From NCBI RefSeq assembly GCF_009674665.1, contig NZ_WKJD01000006.1:310001-374000 (forward strand): a stretch of 64,000 nt of DNA, in the 5' to 3' direction. A program made the translations under genes and the position numbers. This document shows, piece after piece, positions 36,456 to 46,571 of this stretch; the first letter of the stretch is position 1; every line of letters begins with the position of its first letter. The notes under the pieces were generated by a model. That model saw nothing but the letters and a program-made list of their open reading frames with translations. It did no database searches and had not been told where the DNA came from. The DNA comes from Agromyces kandeliae (GTDB lineage: Bacteria > Actinomycetota > Actinomycetes > Actinomycetales > Microbacteriaceae).

Positions 36456-37451
36456 TCAGCCGGCGGTCGCGCGCCGTGACCCCGCGTCGAACTCGGCGAG
36501 GTCGCCCGTCTCGCCGGCTCGCGCCGCGCGGCGCCCGAGCACGAGCATGGCGAACAGCAGTAGCGCGAGCGCCATCGCACCGATCCCGATCTTGACCGGC
36601 CACGGCCACGGTGCGGGCGTGACGAACCCCTCGATGACCCCGGCGAGGAACAGGAAGAAGACCAGCCCGATCGCGACCGAGAACAGGGCGCGTGCGTCCT
36701 CGGCGACGGCGGCGCCACGCGTGCGTGCGCCCGGGGCGACCCACGCCCAGAAGATCCGAAGCCCGGCCGCGGCCGCGACGAACACGCACGCCAGCTCGAG
36801 CAGGCCGTGCGGGGCGATGTAGAGGAAGAAGGTGTCGGCCTCGTCGTAGGCGAACATGATCGCCGCGGTCAGGCCGAGGTTCTGCGCGTTCTGGAGGATC
36901 ACCCAGGGCACCCAGACGCCGGTGATGCCGAACGCCACGCACTGCGCCGCGATCCACGCGTTGTTGGTCCAGACGGCCCCCGCGAAGGACGCGGCCGGGT
37001 TCTCGGAGTAGTAGGCGACGAAGCCCTCCTCGGCGACCTGCCGGAGCTCCTCCTCGCTACCGAGGTTCGCGAGCACGCGCGGGTCGGCGAGCACCCAGGT
37101 CGCGTACAACGCCGACACCGCGAACGTCGCGAGCGCGACGGCGAGGGTCAGCCAGCGCACCCGGTACAGCGCGGCGGGCAGCCCGACGAGGGCGAAGTGC
37201 GACAGCTGGCGGAGCGGGTTCTCGGCGACGCCGGTGAACCGCAATCGGGCGCGCGCGAGGGTGAGCGAGAGCCGTTCCCCGAGCGCGGTCGACCCCGCGG
37301 TGGCCTGGACGAGGGAGAGGTCGGCCGCCGCGGACTGGTACCTCTCGATGAGCTCGTCGGCCTCCGCGCCGCTCGGACGCGACCTCCTCGAGAGCGCGTC
37401 GAGCCGCTCCCAGTCGTCGTGGCGGGCGGTCGCGAGCGCGTCGAGGTCCAT
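36456..37451 (-). CDS. SpoIIM-family (stage II sporulation protein M-like) membrane protein
   Basis: This 331-residue protein has a cytoplasmic helical start (1-95) and about six membrane helices. Its central NNAWIAAQCVAFGITGVWVPWV and IAPHGLLELACVFVAAAAGL segments are typical of the SpoIIM/DUF95 family. In Bacillus SpoIIM helps peptidoglycan remodelling during engulfment; non-sporulating actinobacteria keep a homologue beside an RDD protein (Rv3694c-Rv3695). The start is the ATG at 37451; TAGTAT lies eight bases upstream. Only 17 bases separate this start from that of the divergent RDD gene. Confidence 0.88.
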   Translation of the reverse strand: MDLDALATARHDDWERLDALSRRSRPSGAEADELIERYQSAAADLSLVQATAGSTALGERLSLTLARARLRFTGVAENPLRQLSHFALVGLPAALYRVRWLTLAVALATFAVSALYATWVLADPRVLANLGSEEELRQVAEEGFVAYYSENPAASFAGAVWTNNAWIAAQCVAFGITGVWVPWVILQNAQNLGLTAAIMFAYDEADTFFLYIAPHGLLELACVFVAAAAGLRIFWAWVAPGARTRGAAVAEDARALFSVAIGLVFFLFLAGVIEGFVTPAPWPWPVKIGIGAMALALLLFAMLVLGRRAARAGETGDLAEFDAGSRRATAG

Positions 37452-37468
37452 CTGCTTGAATACTAGCC
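37452..37468. promoter_or_regulatory. 17-bp divergent start region of spoIIM-like and RDD genes
   Basis: The two start codons are 17 bases apart. Leftward TAGTAT (37465-37460) is a leaderless-type -10 for the SpoIIM-like gene. Rightward TTGAAT (37456-37461), seven bases before the RDD ATG, matches four of six consensus bases. The -35 regions would fall inside the opposite coding sequences. Confidence 0.35.
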
Positions 37469-38311
37469 ATGCCCGCCGACGCCGCCCCCGCGCGGACCTC
37501 TGTCGCGCTCGACGACGAGGCGGTGCTCACCGGCGAGGCCGTGGCGCTGGACCTCCGCCCCGCGAGCGCCGTCATGCGCGCGGGCGGGGCCGCGATCGAC
37601 GTGGTCCTCACGATCGTCGTCGGGCTGCTGGCACTCCTCGCGATCTCGGGGCTCGACCTCGACGAGGCCGCGTTCCGCGCGGTCGGCATCGCGCTCCTCG
37701 TCACGTGCATCGTCGTGCTGCCCACCGCGGTGGAGACGGCCTCGCGCGGCCGCTCGGTCGGCAAGCTCGTCATGGGCATCCGCGTGGTCCGCGACGACGG
37801 CGGGTCGATCGGCTTCCGCCACGCCCTGATCCGCGCGCTCACGGGCGTGCTCGAGATCTGGCTCACCTTCGGCGGGCTCGCGGTGCTCGTCGGATTCCTG
37901 AACCCGGATTCGAAGCGGCTCGGCGACATCCTCGCGGGCACGCACGGCCAGGTGGAGCGCGTGCGGGCGTACGTGCCCGCGTCGTTCGGGGTGCCCGACG
38001 CGCTCGTCGCGTGGGCCACGGTCGCCGACGTCGGGCGACTGCCCGACCCGCTCGCGCGCCGCGTCGCCACGTTCCTCCGCAACGCCCCGCACCTCGCGCC
38101 CGCCAGCAGGCAGCGCGTGGCCGCGTCGCTCGCGGCCGAGGTCGCCCCGTTCGTCTCGCCGATCCCCCACGTCGAACCCGAGCTCCTGCTCGCCGGCTTC
38201 GCGGCGCTCCGACGCGATCGCGACCTCGCGGCCCTCGCACTGGTCGACGCGCGCATGACCGCGCTGGAGCCGGTGCTCGAGTCGCGGCCGAACGGATTCC
38301 CCGAGCGCTGA
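37469..38311 (+). CDS. RDD-family membrane protein
   Basis: This 280-residue protein has an RDD domain (about 20-160) with the Arg-Asp pattern in VMRAGGAAIDVVLTIVVGL, about three helices and GKLVMGIRVVRDDGG, followed by a soluble helical tail (about 170-275). RDD proteins are membrane proteins of mostly unknown role, some linked to ion exchange. Pairing with a divergent SpoIIM-like gene next to MoxR/DUF58 is conserved in actinobacteria and suggests one functional unit. Confidence 0.88.
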   Translation: MPADAAPARTSVALDDEAVLTGEAVALDLRPASAVMRAGGAAIDVVLTIVVGLLALLAISGLDLDEAAFRAVGIALLVTCIVVLPTAVETASRGRSVGKLVMGIRVVRDDGGSIGFRHALIRALTGVLEIWLTFGGLAVLVGFLNPDSKRLGDILAGTHGQVERVRAYVPASFGVPDALVAWATVADVGRLPDPLARRVATFLRNAPHLAPASRQRVAASLAAEVAPFVSPIPHVEPELLLAGFAALRRDRDLAALALVDARMTALEPVLESRPNGFPER

Positions 38312-38335
38312 TGCGCCGCGGCATCCGCCTCGCGA

Positions 38336-39823
<1,488 letters not shown>

Positions 39824-39830
39824 GCCGTCC

Positions 39831-39836
39831 ATTGTC
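39831..39836 (-). promoter_or_regulatory. Possible leaderless -10 box of ahcY
   Basis: Leftward GACAAT matches four of six -10 bases and ends seven bases before the ATG at 39823. It lacks the leading TA, so it is weaker than the other boxes. Confidence 0.3.
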
Positions 39837-39877
39837 GCAGCCGCTCGGGCCCGAGGCATCCGACCGCCGCCCGCCGG

Positions 39878-41311
39878 CTAGGCGCGGATGAGCGCGAGCA
39901 CCTCGTCGCGGATCGCCGACATGGTCGCGTCGTCCTCGCCCTCGACGTTGAGCCGGAGCAGCGGCTCGGTGTTCGACGGCCTGACGTTGAACCACCAGAA
40001 CGGCTCGTCCTCGGCGGTGATGCCCGTCGCGGTGAGCCCGTCGAGCTCGTCGAACTCGACCCGGCCGGTGAAGGCCTCGACGATGCGCGTGTACGCGGCG
40101 GGGACGTCGGCGACGGTCGAGTTGATCTCGCCGGAGAGCGCGTAGGGCGTGAACCGCGCGGACATGGCCGAGAGCGGCTCCGCCTGCGAGCCGAACTCGG
40201 CGAGCAGGTGCATGGCTGCGAGCATGCCGTTGTCGGCGCCCCAGAAGTCGCGGAAGTAGTAGTGGGCCGAGTGCTCGCCACCGAACACGGCGCGGGTCTC
40301 GCCCATGCGGTCCTTGATGAGCGAGTGGCCGACGCGCGTGCGCACGGCCACGGCGCCGACCGCTTCGACCGTCTCGGGCACGAAGCGCGAGGTGATGAGG
40401 TTGTGGATCACGGTGGGTTCGGTCTCGCCCAGGGCCCGCACGCGGGCGATCTCGCGGAGTGCGACGATCGCGGCGACGGCCGAGGGGTCGACGGCCTCGC
40501 CGCGTTCGTCGACCACGAAGCACCGGTCGGCGTCGCCGTCGAACGCCAGGCCGAGGTCGGCCCCGTGCGCGCGCACCGCGCGCTGCAGGTCGACGAGGTT
40601 GGCGGGATCGAGCGGATTGGCCTCGTGGTTCGGGAACGTGCCGTCGAGCTCGAAGTAGAGCGGGACGATCTCGAGCGGGAGTGCGGGCAGGCCCGCCGAC
40701 TCGCCCAGGACCGCGGGGACCGTGAGCCCGCCCATGCCGTTGCCGGCATCGACGACGACCTTCAGCGGGCGGATGCCGCCGAGGTCGACCAGGGTGCGGA
40801 GGTGCCGCGCGTAGTCGGCGAGGACGTCGGCCTGCTCGATGCCGCCGGGCTCGGGCACGACGGGGATGCCTCCGTCGAGGAAGTCCGCGGCGCGGTCGCG
40901 GATGGCGGCGAGACCGGTGTCGAGCGAGATGCCCTGGGCGCCGGCTCGGGAGAACTTGATGCCGTTGTACGCGGCCGGATTGTGGCTGGCGGTGAACATC
41001 GCCGCGGGCGCGTGCAGCGTGCCCGACGCGAAGTAGCTCTCGTCGGTCGAGCAGAGCCCGATCGCGACGACGTCGGCGCCACGGGCGGCCGCCCCGCGGG
41101 CGAACGCCTCGGCGAATGCCGGCGAGGAGTCGCGCATGTCGTGTCCCACGACGACGCGGTCGCCCCCTGCGCCGACCTCGTCCACGAACGCGGCGCCGAG
41201 CGCCTCGACGACCTCGGCGGTGAGCGCGTCGCCGACGATGCCTCGGACGTCGTAGGCCTTCACGATCGTTTCGAGGCGCGCGCGAGCGCGCGGGTTCGCG
41301 GGGGGATTCAT
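39878..41311 (-). CDS. manB: Phosphomannomutase/phosphoglucomutase
   Basis: This 477-residue alpha-D-phosphohexomutase has the phosphoserine loop TASHNPAAYNG with Ser109, the Mg2+ loop DGDADRC near 245-251, the sugar-binding loop GGEHSAHYYF and a C-terminal phosphate-binding RPSNTEPLLR. It converts mannose-6-phosphate to mannose-1-phosphate for GDP-mannose and may also act on glucose phosphates. The ATG overlaps the DUF3499 stop by four bases (ATGA). Together with manA at 49332 it supplies mannose to the glycan genes downstream. It matches Rv3257c (manB) in context. Confidence 0.92.
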   Translation of the reverse strand: MNPPANPRARARLETIVKAYDVRGIVGDALTAEVVEALGAAFVDEVGAGGDRVVVGHDMRDSSPAFAEAFARGAAARGADVVAIGLCSTDESYFASGTLHAPAAMFTASHNPAAYNGIKFSRAGAQGISLDTGLAAIRDRAADFLDGGIPVVPEPGGIEQADVLADYARHLRTLVDLGGIRPLKVVVDAGNGMGGLTVPAVLGESAGLPALPLEIVPLYFELDGTFPNHEANPLDPANLVDLQRAVRAHGADLGLAFDGDADRCFVVDERGEAVDPSAVAAIVALREIARVRALGETEPTVIHNLITSRFVPETVEAVGAVAVRTRVGHSLIKDRMGETRAVFGGEHSAHYYFRDFWGADNGMLAAMHLLAEFGSQAEPLSAMSARFTPYALSGEINSTVADVPAAYTRIVEAFTGRVEFDELDGLTATGITAEDEPFWWFNVRPSNTEPLLRLNVEGEDDATMSAIRDEVLALIRA

Positions 41312-41523
41312 GCGGTGAACCCTACCTCACCGAGGGTCACGTGCCGGATGATCTGCCAGCCTCGCGGAGCGGACGTCCGGTCGGCGTGGCGCGCGCAAAG
41401 ATCGTAGGAGTGCGGCTCGCGCGTGAACGACAACGGCCCCAGCACGGCCAGCGAATCGGCGTAGTCGTACGTCAGGGTCGCGACCGCCTCGGCGGTGCAT
41501 GCGGTGCGCGAACAACGTCTCAT
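41308..41523 (-). CDS. DUF3499-family small cysteine protein
   Basis: This 71-residue protein has a CxxxxC motif at the start (Cys4, Cys9) and DLCARHADR near 42-50 (Cys43, His46), which could together hold a metal like a zinc ribbon. The GWQIIRH motif is typical of DUF3499. The role is unknown. It is always close to manB in actinobacteria (Rv3258c-Rv3257c), and here it overlaps manB by four bases. The start at 41523 follows TACGCT by nine bases. It is too short to stand out among the longer overlapping frames but is well supported by context. Confidence 0.85.
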   Translation of the reverse strand: MRRCSRTACTAEAVATLTYDYADSLAVLGPLSFTREPHSYDLCARHADRTSAPRGWQIIRHVTLGEVGFTA

Positions 41524-41532
41524 GGCGACCCC

Positions 41533-41561
41533 AGCGTATCGATCCGGGCGGCCGCTACGAT
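41533..41561. promoter_or_regulatory. Back-to-back -10 boxes for DUF3499 and its divergent neighbour
   Basis: Leftward TACGCT (41538-41533) lies nine bases before the DUF3499 ATG, and rightward TACGAT (41556-41561) lies seven bases before the ATG at 41569. Both promoters fit in the 45 bases between the two genes, implying messages with little or no leader. Confidence 0.42.
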
Positions 41562-41568
41562 GGAGGCC

Positions 41569-42012
41569 ATGCCCCGTTCCCGTCGTGTCGCCGCGACGTC
41601 GGCCTCGCGGAGGCGCCTGTCGCGCGACCGTCACGGCCGCGGCATGCGCTCGGCGGTGACCGGCCCCCACCTCCCGCCGCTCCGCACCCGCATCGACGAG
41701 TTCGACGTCACGCTCGCCTCGACGGCGGCCTACCTCCGCGGGCTCTGGCCCGATCTCGAGGGCGTCTCGTTCCAGGTCGCCGATGCGCCGGCCGAGGCGA
41801 TCCACGAGGATCACGTCGACCGGTGGCGCGTGTACCACGACGATCGCCGGATCGTCTTCTACCGACTGCCGATCGTGCGCTTCCTCCGCACCCAGGAGGG
41901 CGAGGAGAAGGACGAGCGGCTCCTCGTGGAGAGCTGCGTCTTCCGGGCGGTCGCCGAGTTCCTCGGGCGTGATCCGTGGGAGCTCGCGCCGGGTCGGTAC
42001 CGCCACCTGTGA
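41569..42012 (+). CDS. Metallopeptidase-family (DUF1025-like) protein lacking HExxH
   Basis: This 147-residue protein fits the actinobacterial zincin-like family of Rv3259: a basic start, RIDEFDVTLASTAAYL, a central beta region (RRIVFYRLPIVRFL), and a C-terminal helix where the zinc motif HExxH would lie. Here that helix reads LLVESCVFRAVAEFLG, with neither His nor the HE pair, so it should not be an active zinc protease. The ATG at 41569 was preferred over 41560 because TACGAT lies seven bases before it. It is divergent from DUF3499-manB, as in mycobacteria. Confidence 0.75.
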   Translation: MPRSRRVAATSASRRRLSRDRHGRGMRSAVTGPHLPPLRTRIDEFDVTLASTAAYLRGLWPDLEGVSFQVADAPAEAIHEDHVDRWRVYHDDRRIVFYRLPIVRFLRTQEGEEKDERLLVESCVFRAVAEFLGRDPWELAPGRYRHL

Positions 42013-42065
42013 TGCGCCCGGTCCACCCCTGAGCCGCCGCGGCGCCTCCCGGCGACGGCCTCGCC

Positions 42066-43505
42066 CTACTGCGGGAACACGCGCACCGGGGAATCGAGGG
42101 GGCCGGGCGGGGCGACCGGCATGGACGCGAGCACGTCGCCGCCTTCGAAGGTGACCGCCGCGTGCATCCCCTCGACGCCGTCGAGGATGACGCGATCGCC
42201 CCCCTGCACGGCGACGGAGGCCGAACCGCCGGCCGGAACCGCGACCGAGCGTTCGCTCCCGTCGATCGTGACCGTCGCGGCGACCTCCTCGTCGTCGGGG
42301 TTCGAGAGTCGGAGCGACGCTCCGGGCCCGTCCGGGATCGCGACCGCTGCGCGGTCGAGGAGCGCGCCGGTGGCGACCGACCACGCGAGGTCGGCGAGGA
42401 TCGGGTCCTCGCCCTGGCCCAGGACCGTCGAACGGGCTGCCGCGACCACCGGGGCATCGGCGTCGACGACGACGGTGTACGAGCCGGGTTCGAGGGTGCC
42501 GAGCGGGAGGTCCGTCGCCTGGCCCGGGGCGAGCGTGACGTCGACCTGCGAGACGACGGCGCCGCCCTCGTCGTGGACCTCGACGACCGCGGAGGCCTCG
42601 GCCTGGTCGGGCGCGAACAGTCGGAGGGCGGGGTGGTCGTCGCCCTCGGCGTGGTCGTCGTCGGGCGCGACGCCCCGTGCGTCGGCCACGACGAACCCGG
42701 GCACGACCTGTCGCATCGCCGGCGGGGCGACCGGGGTCGACAACTCGACGCCCGCGGGCTCGAGGCCGAGCACGACCGAGTGCTGCAGTGCCGCGGCGAT
42801 CGGCGCGCCCGCGCTGGTGACGTGGACGACCGGCGTGCGAACGCTCGGCGCGAGGCCGGCGAGCGAGACGACGCGCTGGCTGCCCGGGGGGACGACGATG
42901 CCGAGCCCCGACGGAGCCTCGACCGCGCCCGTCTCGCCGACCACCCGGAGGTCGACCGTGGAGGCGACCTCGCCCGGGTTGGCGAGCAGCACGAGGCCCG
43001 ACCGCCCGACGTCGGTGGCGCCCGCGAGGAGCCATGAATCGGATGCCGGCTCGACGCACGCCGCCGCCGCGAGCCCGAGGAGGGACTCGGTGGCCGGGGT
43101 CTGCGACTGCGCGCCGGCGAGCATCCCGGCGAGCACCGCGCCGGGCTCGGCCGAGATCGCGACCGGGCCGCCGTCCGTGGCCGCGGCTGCGTTGTCGGGC
43201 GCGTCGAGCGGCACCTGTTCGATCGCGGCGCTCTCCGGGTCGGCCGCGACGGCGAGTGCGGGCGGGCCAACCGACCGTGCGGTGGCCGCCGATGCGGCGT
43301 CGTCCGCGAGGGACAGCAGGGGCCCCGGACACACCCGGAGTTGGCGGCTCTCCGCGGGCTGGACGACCGTCGACGGCGGTTCGGCCACGACCACGGGCAA
43401 CGGCAGGGTCGATGCCGCGATCAGCGCGCCTGCGGCGAGGCCGCCCGCGGCCAGCGCCGCGACCGCTCGGACGCTCCCCCGGATCACGTCACGCCTCGTC
43501 GGCAC
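42066..43505 (-). CDS. DUF5719-family secreted or membrane-anchored protein
   Basis: This 479-residue protein has a basic start with RRDVIRG, then a hydrophobic helix (about 10-35) acting as anchor or signal, then a long Ala/Val-rich extracytoplasmic region built of beta-sandwich-like segments (for example LAPGQATDLPLGTLEPGSYT and VAVPAGGSASVAVQ). I recall such proteins as DUF5719; function is unknown. The GTG at 43505 has a GGAGG site eight bases upstream; the ATG at 43529 is the alternative. It overlaps the end of the large glycosyltransferase gene by 17 bases, so the two are linked in expression. Confidence 0.75.
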   Translation of the reverse strand: MPTRRDVIRGSVRAVAALAAGGLAAGALIAASTLPLPVVVAEPPSTVVQPAESRQLRVCPGPLLSLADDAASAATARSVGPPALAVAADPESAAIEQVPLDAPDNAAAATDGGPVAISAEPGAVLAGMLAGAQSQTPATESLLGLAAAACVEPASDSWLLAGATDVGRSGLVLLANPGEVASTVDLRVVGETGAVEAPSGLGIVVPPGSQRVVSLAGLAPSVRTPVVHVTSAGAPIAAALQHSVVLGLEPAGVELSTPVAPPAMRQVVPGFVVADARGVAPDDDHAEGDDHPALRLFAPDQAEASAVVEVHDEGGAVVSQVDVTLAPGQATDLPLGTLEPGSYTVVVDADAPVVAAARSTVLGQGEDPILADLAWSVATGALLDRAAVAIPDGPGASLRLSNPDDEEVAATVTIDGSERSVAVPAGGSASVAVQGGDRVILDGVEGMHAAVTFEGGDVLASMPVAPPGPLDSPVRVFPQ

Positions 43506-46485
43506 GGCGGTCACCTCCGTCCTCGTCATCGGGTCGTGCGGATTCGTCGGCTTCGGCGTCCGGGTGCTCCTCGGGCGGCGTTACGCCCGAGCTCACGGCA
43601 TCCGGCGCCGAACGGTCGACGTCCGCGTCCTCGCTCGTCGTCACGTCGTCCGATGCCGGCACCCTCGCCGGCCGCCGCCGACGGCGCACCGACGGCGGCC
43701 TGCGATCGGGCTCCCGACCTCCGCCGGTCGGGATCGAGAGCAGGAGCGCCGCTCCGATCACCACCAACTGGCCCGTCACGATCCAGCCCGCGAGGGGTCC
43801 CGCGTCCGGGATGCGCGCCCCGGGCGCCGCCGGATCGGCATCCACGAAGCGCCAGATCGGGCCGAAGTCGGTCTCCCCGATCGGGATGACCTGCGGGTTC
43901 CCGTCGAGGGCCGCACGCGCGCGCTGCTCGACGGCGATCGCAGCGGTGTCATCCGCGTCCGCCGCACCGACCAGCACGAACGAGAGCCCGAACTCCTCGA
44001 CCGCCGCGTTCGCGTCGTAGCCGCTGCGCGACGCGAGGTTCCCCGCGAGGGTCGCGATCGACTCGGTGGTCTCCGTGAGGTCGCGCTGCGTGGACGCGAG
44101 CGTCGACTGCTGGTCGAGCGTGGCGCCGCTGCCGCGTTCGATGGTGGCGCGGATGCCGCCATCCGCCGTCGGCTGCATGCGAAGCGTGCCGACGCGCGGA
44201 TCCGAGGCCGCCTCGGCCTCGACGAATGCCGGAAGGGTCCGCTCCGGTGCCGGTCCCACGGCCGTGCGCCCGAGCGCGAGCGCCGCGACGGTGGGTGCGA
44301 CGGCCAGGATCCCGAAGACGACCACGACCGTCGCGGCCGCCGCCGCGCCCCGGCGCAGGGTGCTGAGTGCGAGGATCGCGGCGGCGAGGATGCCGAGCCA
44401 CATCACGCTGATGCCGGCGCCCGCCCACACGGGCACGGCCCGCTCGCCGGTGAACGCGACGTGGACCAGGGTCGCGCCCACCGCCGTGGCGAAGCCCGCC
44501 GCGGCGAGGGCGAGCGCGAGCAGGCCTCCGCGGAGGCGGCGCGAGGCGACGACGGCGATCGCGGCGAGCGCCAGCGGGGCGAGGAGGACCGCGAGGAGGA
44601 TCGGCGGCGGCACGACCTCCGCCACGAGCCCTCCGAGTGCGTCCTCCCATCGTCCCCACGTCCCGTTCGCCTGTCCGAGCGCGATCTGCGCGACGTCCGG
44701 CTCACCTCCGCCGTGCGGAAGACCGGGGTCCGCGAGGAGCGAGAACGGCGCACCGCGCCCCACCTGCTGCGCGACCAGCGGCAGGGCGAGCGCGAGCGCC
44801 GGCAGCGGGATGCCGGCGAGCCGCACGGCGGCGCGGCCGCTGAGCGGGAGGGCCACCAGCCAGGCCAGCAGGAGGGCGGGCGCGAGGACCGGGGCGCACG
44901 CGACGATCGCGGCGAAGACGAGCGACGCCGCCGCCGCGGCCGCCCACGAGGTGCCGGCGGCGAACATCAGCACGGCGAGCCACGGCAGCAGGACGTGCAC
45001 GAGCACCGCGGCCGGGCGTCCTGCGGCGAGCGCATCGAGCAGCGGCGGCGCGACCGCCCATGCGAGGCCGCCGAGCACACGCAGCGAGGCGCGCTCGGTG
45101 AGGCGCGAGGCGGCGAACCAGCCGCCGAGGCCCGATGCCGGGATGGCGAGGAGCCAGAGCCCGAGGAGCGCCGCGGAGGGGTTCCAGAACGCCGCGCTCC
45201 CGAGGACCGCGAGCACGCCTGCGAACGGGTCGGCCGCGCCGACGAAGCCGCCGCCGACGTCACGCCACCCCGCGGCCGCGTTGCGCCACAGCGAGGCGAG
45301 ATCGTCGGAGAGCGGCAGCAGGCCGCCGCCGGAGATCCCACCGGACGCGAGCAGTGGTGCGAAGAGGACCACCGACAGGGTCAGGGTGGCGAGCAGGACC
45401 CATCCGCCCCCGGTCTGCAGGAACTGCAGGTCGTCGACCCGGCCCCGTGCGCGCTGGCGGCGCGCCTCGGCGGCCTGCTGCCGTCGCACCCGCACCTCGT
45501 CGGGTCGGATCCGGAGCGGCGCGAGCGCGGACCACTTCACGGTCTTCACGTCTGCGATGGCGCGCCGCGAGCGCAGGATGCGTCGCGGCGCGACCATGAC
45601 CTCGATCGCCGCGGCGAATTCGCCGGGGATCGAGCCGGGGGTCTTCACGAGCAGGTGCCGCAGCGACCGCAGCAGCGCGATGGGCAGCAGCGCGAGCCAA
45701 TGGAGGGGAACGAGCGCGACGGGGGCGTCGGAGAGCCGTCGATGGAGCCATGCGGACCGGGCGACCCGCGCCCGGTGACGAGCGCCTCGACCACCTGGCT
45801 CGGCCCCGGGGCCCGCGACGCCGGTGTCGGCGAACCGCATCGACGCGGACGACACGGCGATCACCCGGTGCCCGCCGAGCCGGGCGCGCATGCCCAGGTC
45901 GAGTCCGTCGTCCACCACGGGCAACGCCGGATCGAACCCCTCGAGGCGGCGCCACACGGCGTGCCGGACGAGCATGCCGGCGGGGTCGGCTCCGAGGATG
46001 TCCGAGAGGTCGTCGTGCTGCCCCTGGTCGAGTTCGCCGTCGACGATCGCCAGGCTCCGGCCACCGCGCGTGACCGACCGCCCGAAGCGCACGATGCGCC
46101 TCGGGTCGTCCCACGCGACGAGCTTCGGCGCGGCGATCGCCGCGGTGCGGGCGTTCTCGAGCGCCGCGACGAGCGCTTCGAGCGCGGTGGGATCCGGGGC
46201 GGAATCCTCCGTCAGGAGCCACAGCGAGGACCGGTCGTCGTCCGGCTCCCCGAGGGTCCGCTCCACGGCGCCGACCGCTGCGCCGAACGGCTGGGGCGCC
46301 CCCAGCGAGACGACGTGCGAGGGCCGCTGCGCCTCGACCAGCCGACGGGTGGCGTCGTCGGCGTCCATGAGGACGACGGCGAGGTCGTCGGGCCGGCGCG
46401 TCTGCGATCGCAGCGCGTCGAGCGTGGCGCGAAGCCGGTCGCCGCCGTGCTGCACGACGAGGACGGCGGTGACTCTGGGGAACAT
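43489..46485 (-). CDS. Large family 2 glycosyltransferase with multi-helix membrane domain
   Basis: This 998-residue protein has an N-terminal GT2 domain (about 1-230; VTAVLVVQHGGDRLRATLDAL, VLMDADDAT, and GFDPALPVVDDGLDLGMRA). About 12 or more membrane helices follow (about 365-800), then an extracytoplasmic domain, a last helix (about 905) and an acidic, Asp/Glu-rich cytoplasmic tail. Such fusions in actinobacteria sit beside whiB2 and probably add or export sugars of wall polymers; donor and acceptor are unknown. The ATG at 46485 follows TAGGCT by seven bases; the in-frame ATG at 46518 has no ribosome site. DUF5719 follows with overlap. Confidence 0.85.
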   Translation of the reverse strand: MFPRVTAVLVVQHGGDRLRATLDALRSQTRRPDDLAVVLMDADDATRRLVEAQRPSHVVSLGAPQPFGAAVGAVERTLGEPDDDRSSLWLLTEDSAPDPTALEALVAALENARTAAIAAPKLVAWDDPRRIVRFGRSVTRGGRSLAIVDGELDQGQHDDLSDILGADPAGMLVRHAVWRRLEGFDPALPVVDDGLDLGMRARLGGHRVIAVSSASMRFADTGVAGPGAEPGGRGARHRARVARSAWLHRRLSDAPVALVPLHWLALLPIALLRSLRHLLVKTPGSIPGEFAAAIEVMVAPRRILRSRRAIADVKTVKWSALAPLRIRPDEVRVRRQQAAEARRQRARGRVDDLQFLQTGGGWVLLATLTLSVVLFAPLLASGGISGGGLLPLSDDLASLWRNAAAGWRDVGGGFVGAADPFAGVLAVLGSAAFWNPSAALLGLWLLAIPASGLGGWFAASRLTERASLRVLGGLAWAVAPPLLDALAAGRPAAVLVHVLLPWLAVLMFAAGTSWAAAAAASLVFAAIVACAPVLAPALLLAWLVALPLSGRAAVRLAGIPLPALALALPLVAQQVGRGAPFSLLADPGLPHGGGEPDVAQIALGQANGTWGRWEDALGGLVAEVVPPPILLAVLLAPLALAAIAVVASRRLRGGLLALALAAAGFATAVGATLVHVAFTGERAVPVWAGAGISVMWLGILAAAILALSTLRRGAAAAATVVVVFGILAVAPTVAALALGRTAVGPAPERTLPAFVEAEAASDPRVGTLRMQPTADGGIRATIERGSGATLDQQSTLASTQRDLTETTESIATLAGNLASRSGYDANAAVEEFGLSFVLVGAADADDTAAIAVEQRARAALDGNPQVIPIGETDFGPIWRFVDADPAAPGARIPDAGPLAGWIVTGQLVVIGAALLLSIPTGGGREPDRRPPSVRRRRRPARVPASDDVTTSEDADVDRSAPDAVSSGVTPPEEHPDAEADESARPDDEDGGDRRADEA

Positions 46486-46492
46486 CGGGGAC

Positions 46493-46498
46493 AGCCTA
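46493..46498 (-). promoter_or_regulatory. Leaderless -10 box of the large glycosyltransferase gene
   Basis: Leftward TAGGCT ends seven bases before the ATG at 46485. Confidence 0.42.
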
Positions 46499-46571
46499 GG
46501 CGGCAGCCCCCGCGGCATCCGTCAGCGCTGCGGGCGTGCCGTGAGCGCGGGCGACACGCCCCGACCGACGG

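Noticed and set aside
39824-39877. S-adenosylhomocysteine riboswitch upstream of ahcY
   Set aside because: Only 54 bases separate it from the manB stop and no pseudoknot-like pairing is apparent.
46486-46518. Upstream ATG at 46518 as the start of the large glycosyltransferase
   Set aside because: This ATG lies near a GGCATCC word, has no ribosome site, and a leaderless -10 box points to the ATG at 46485.
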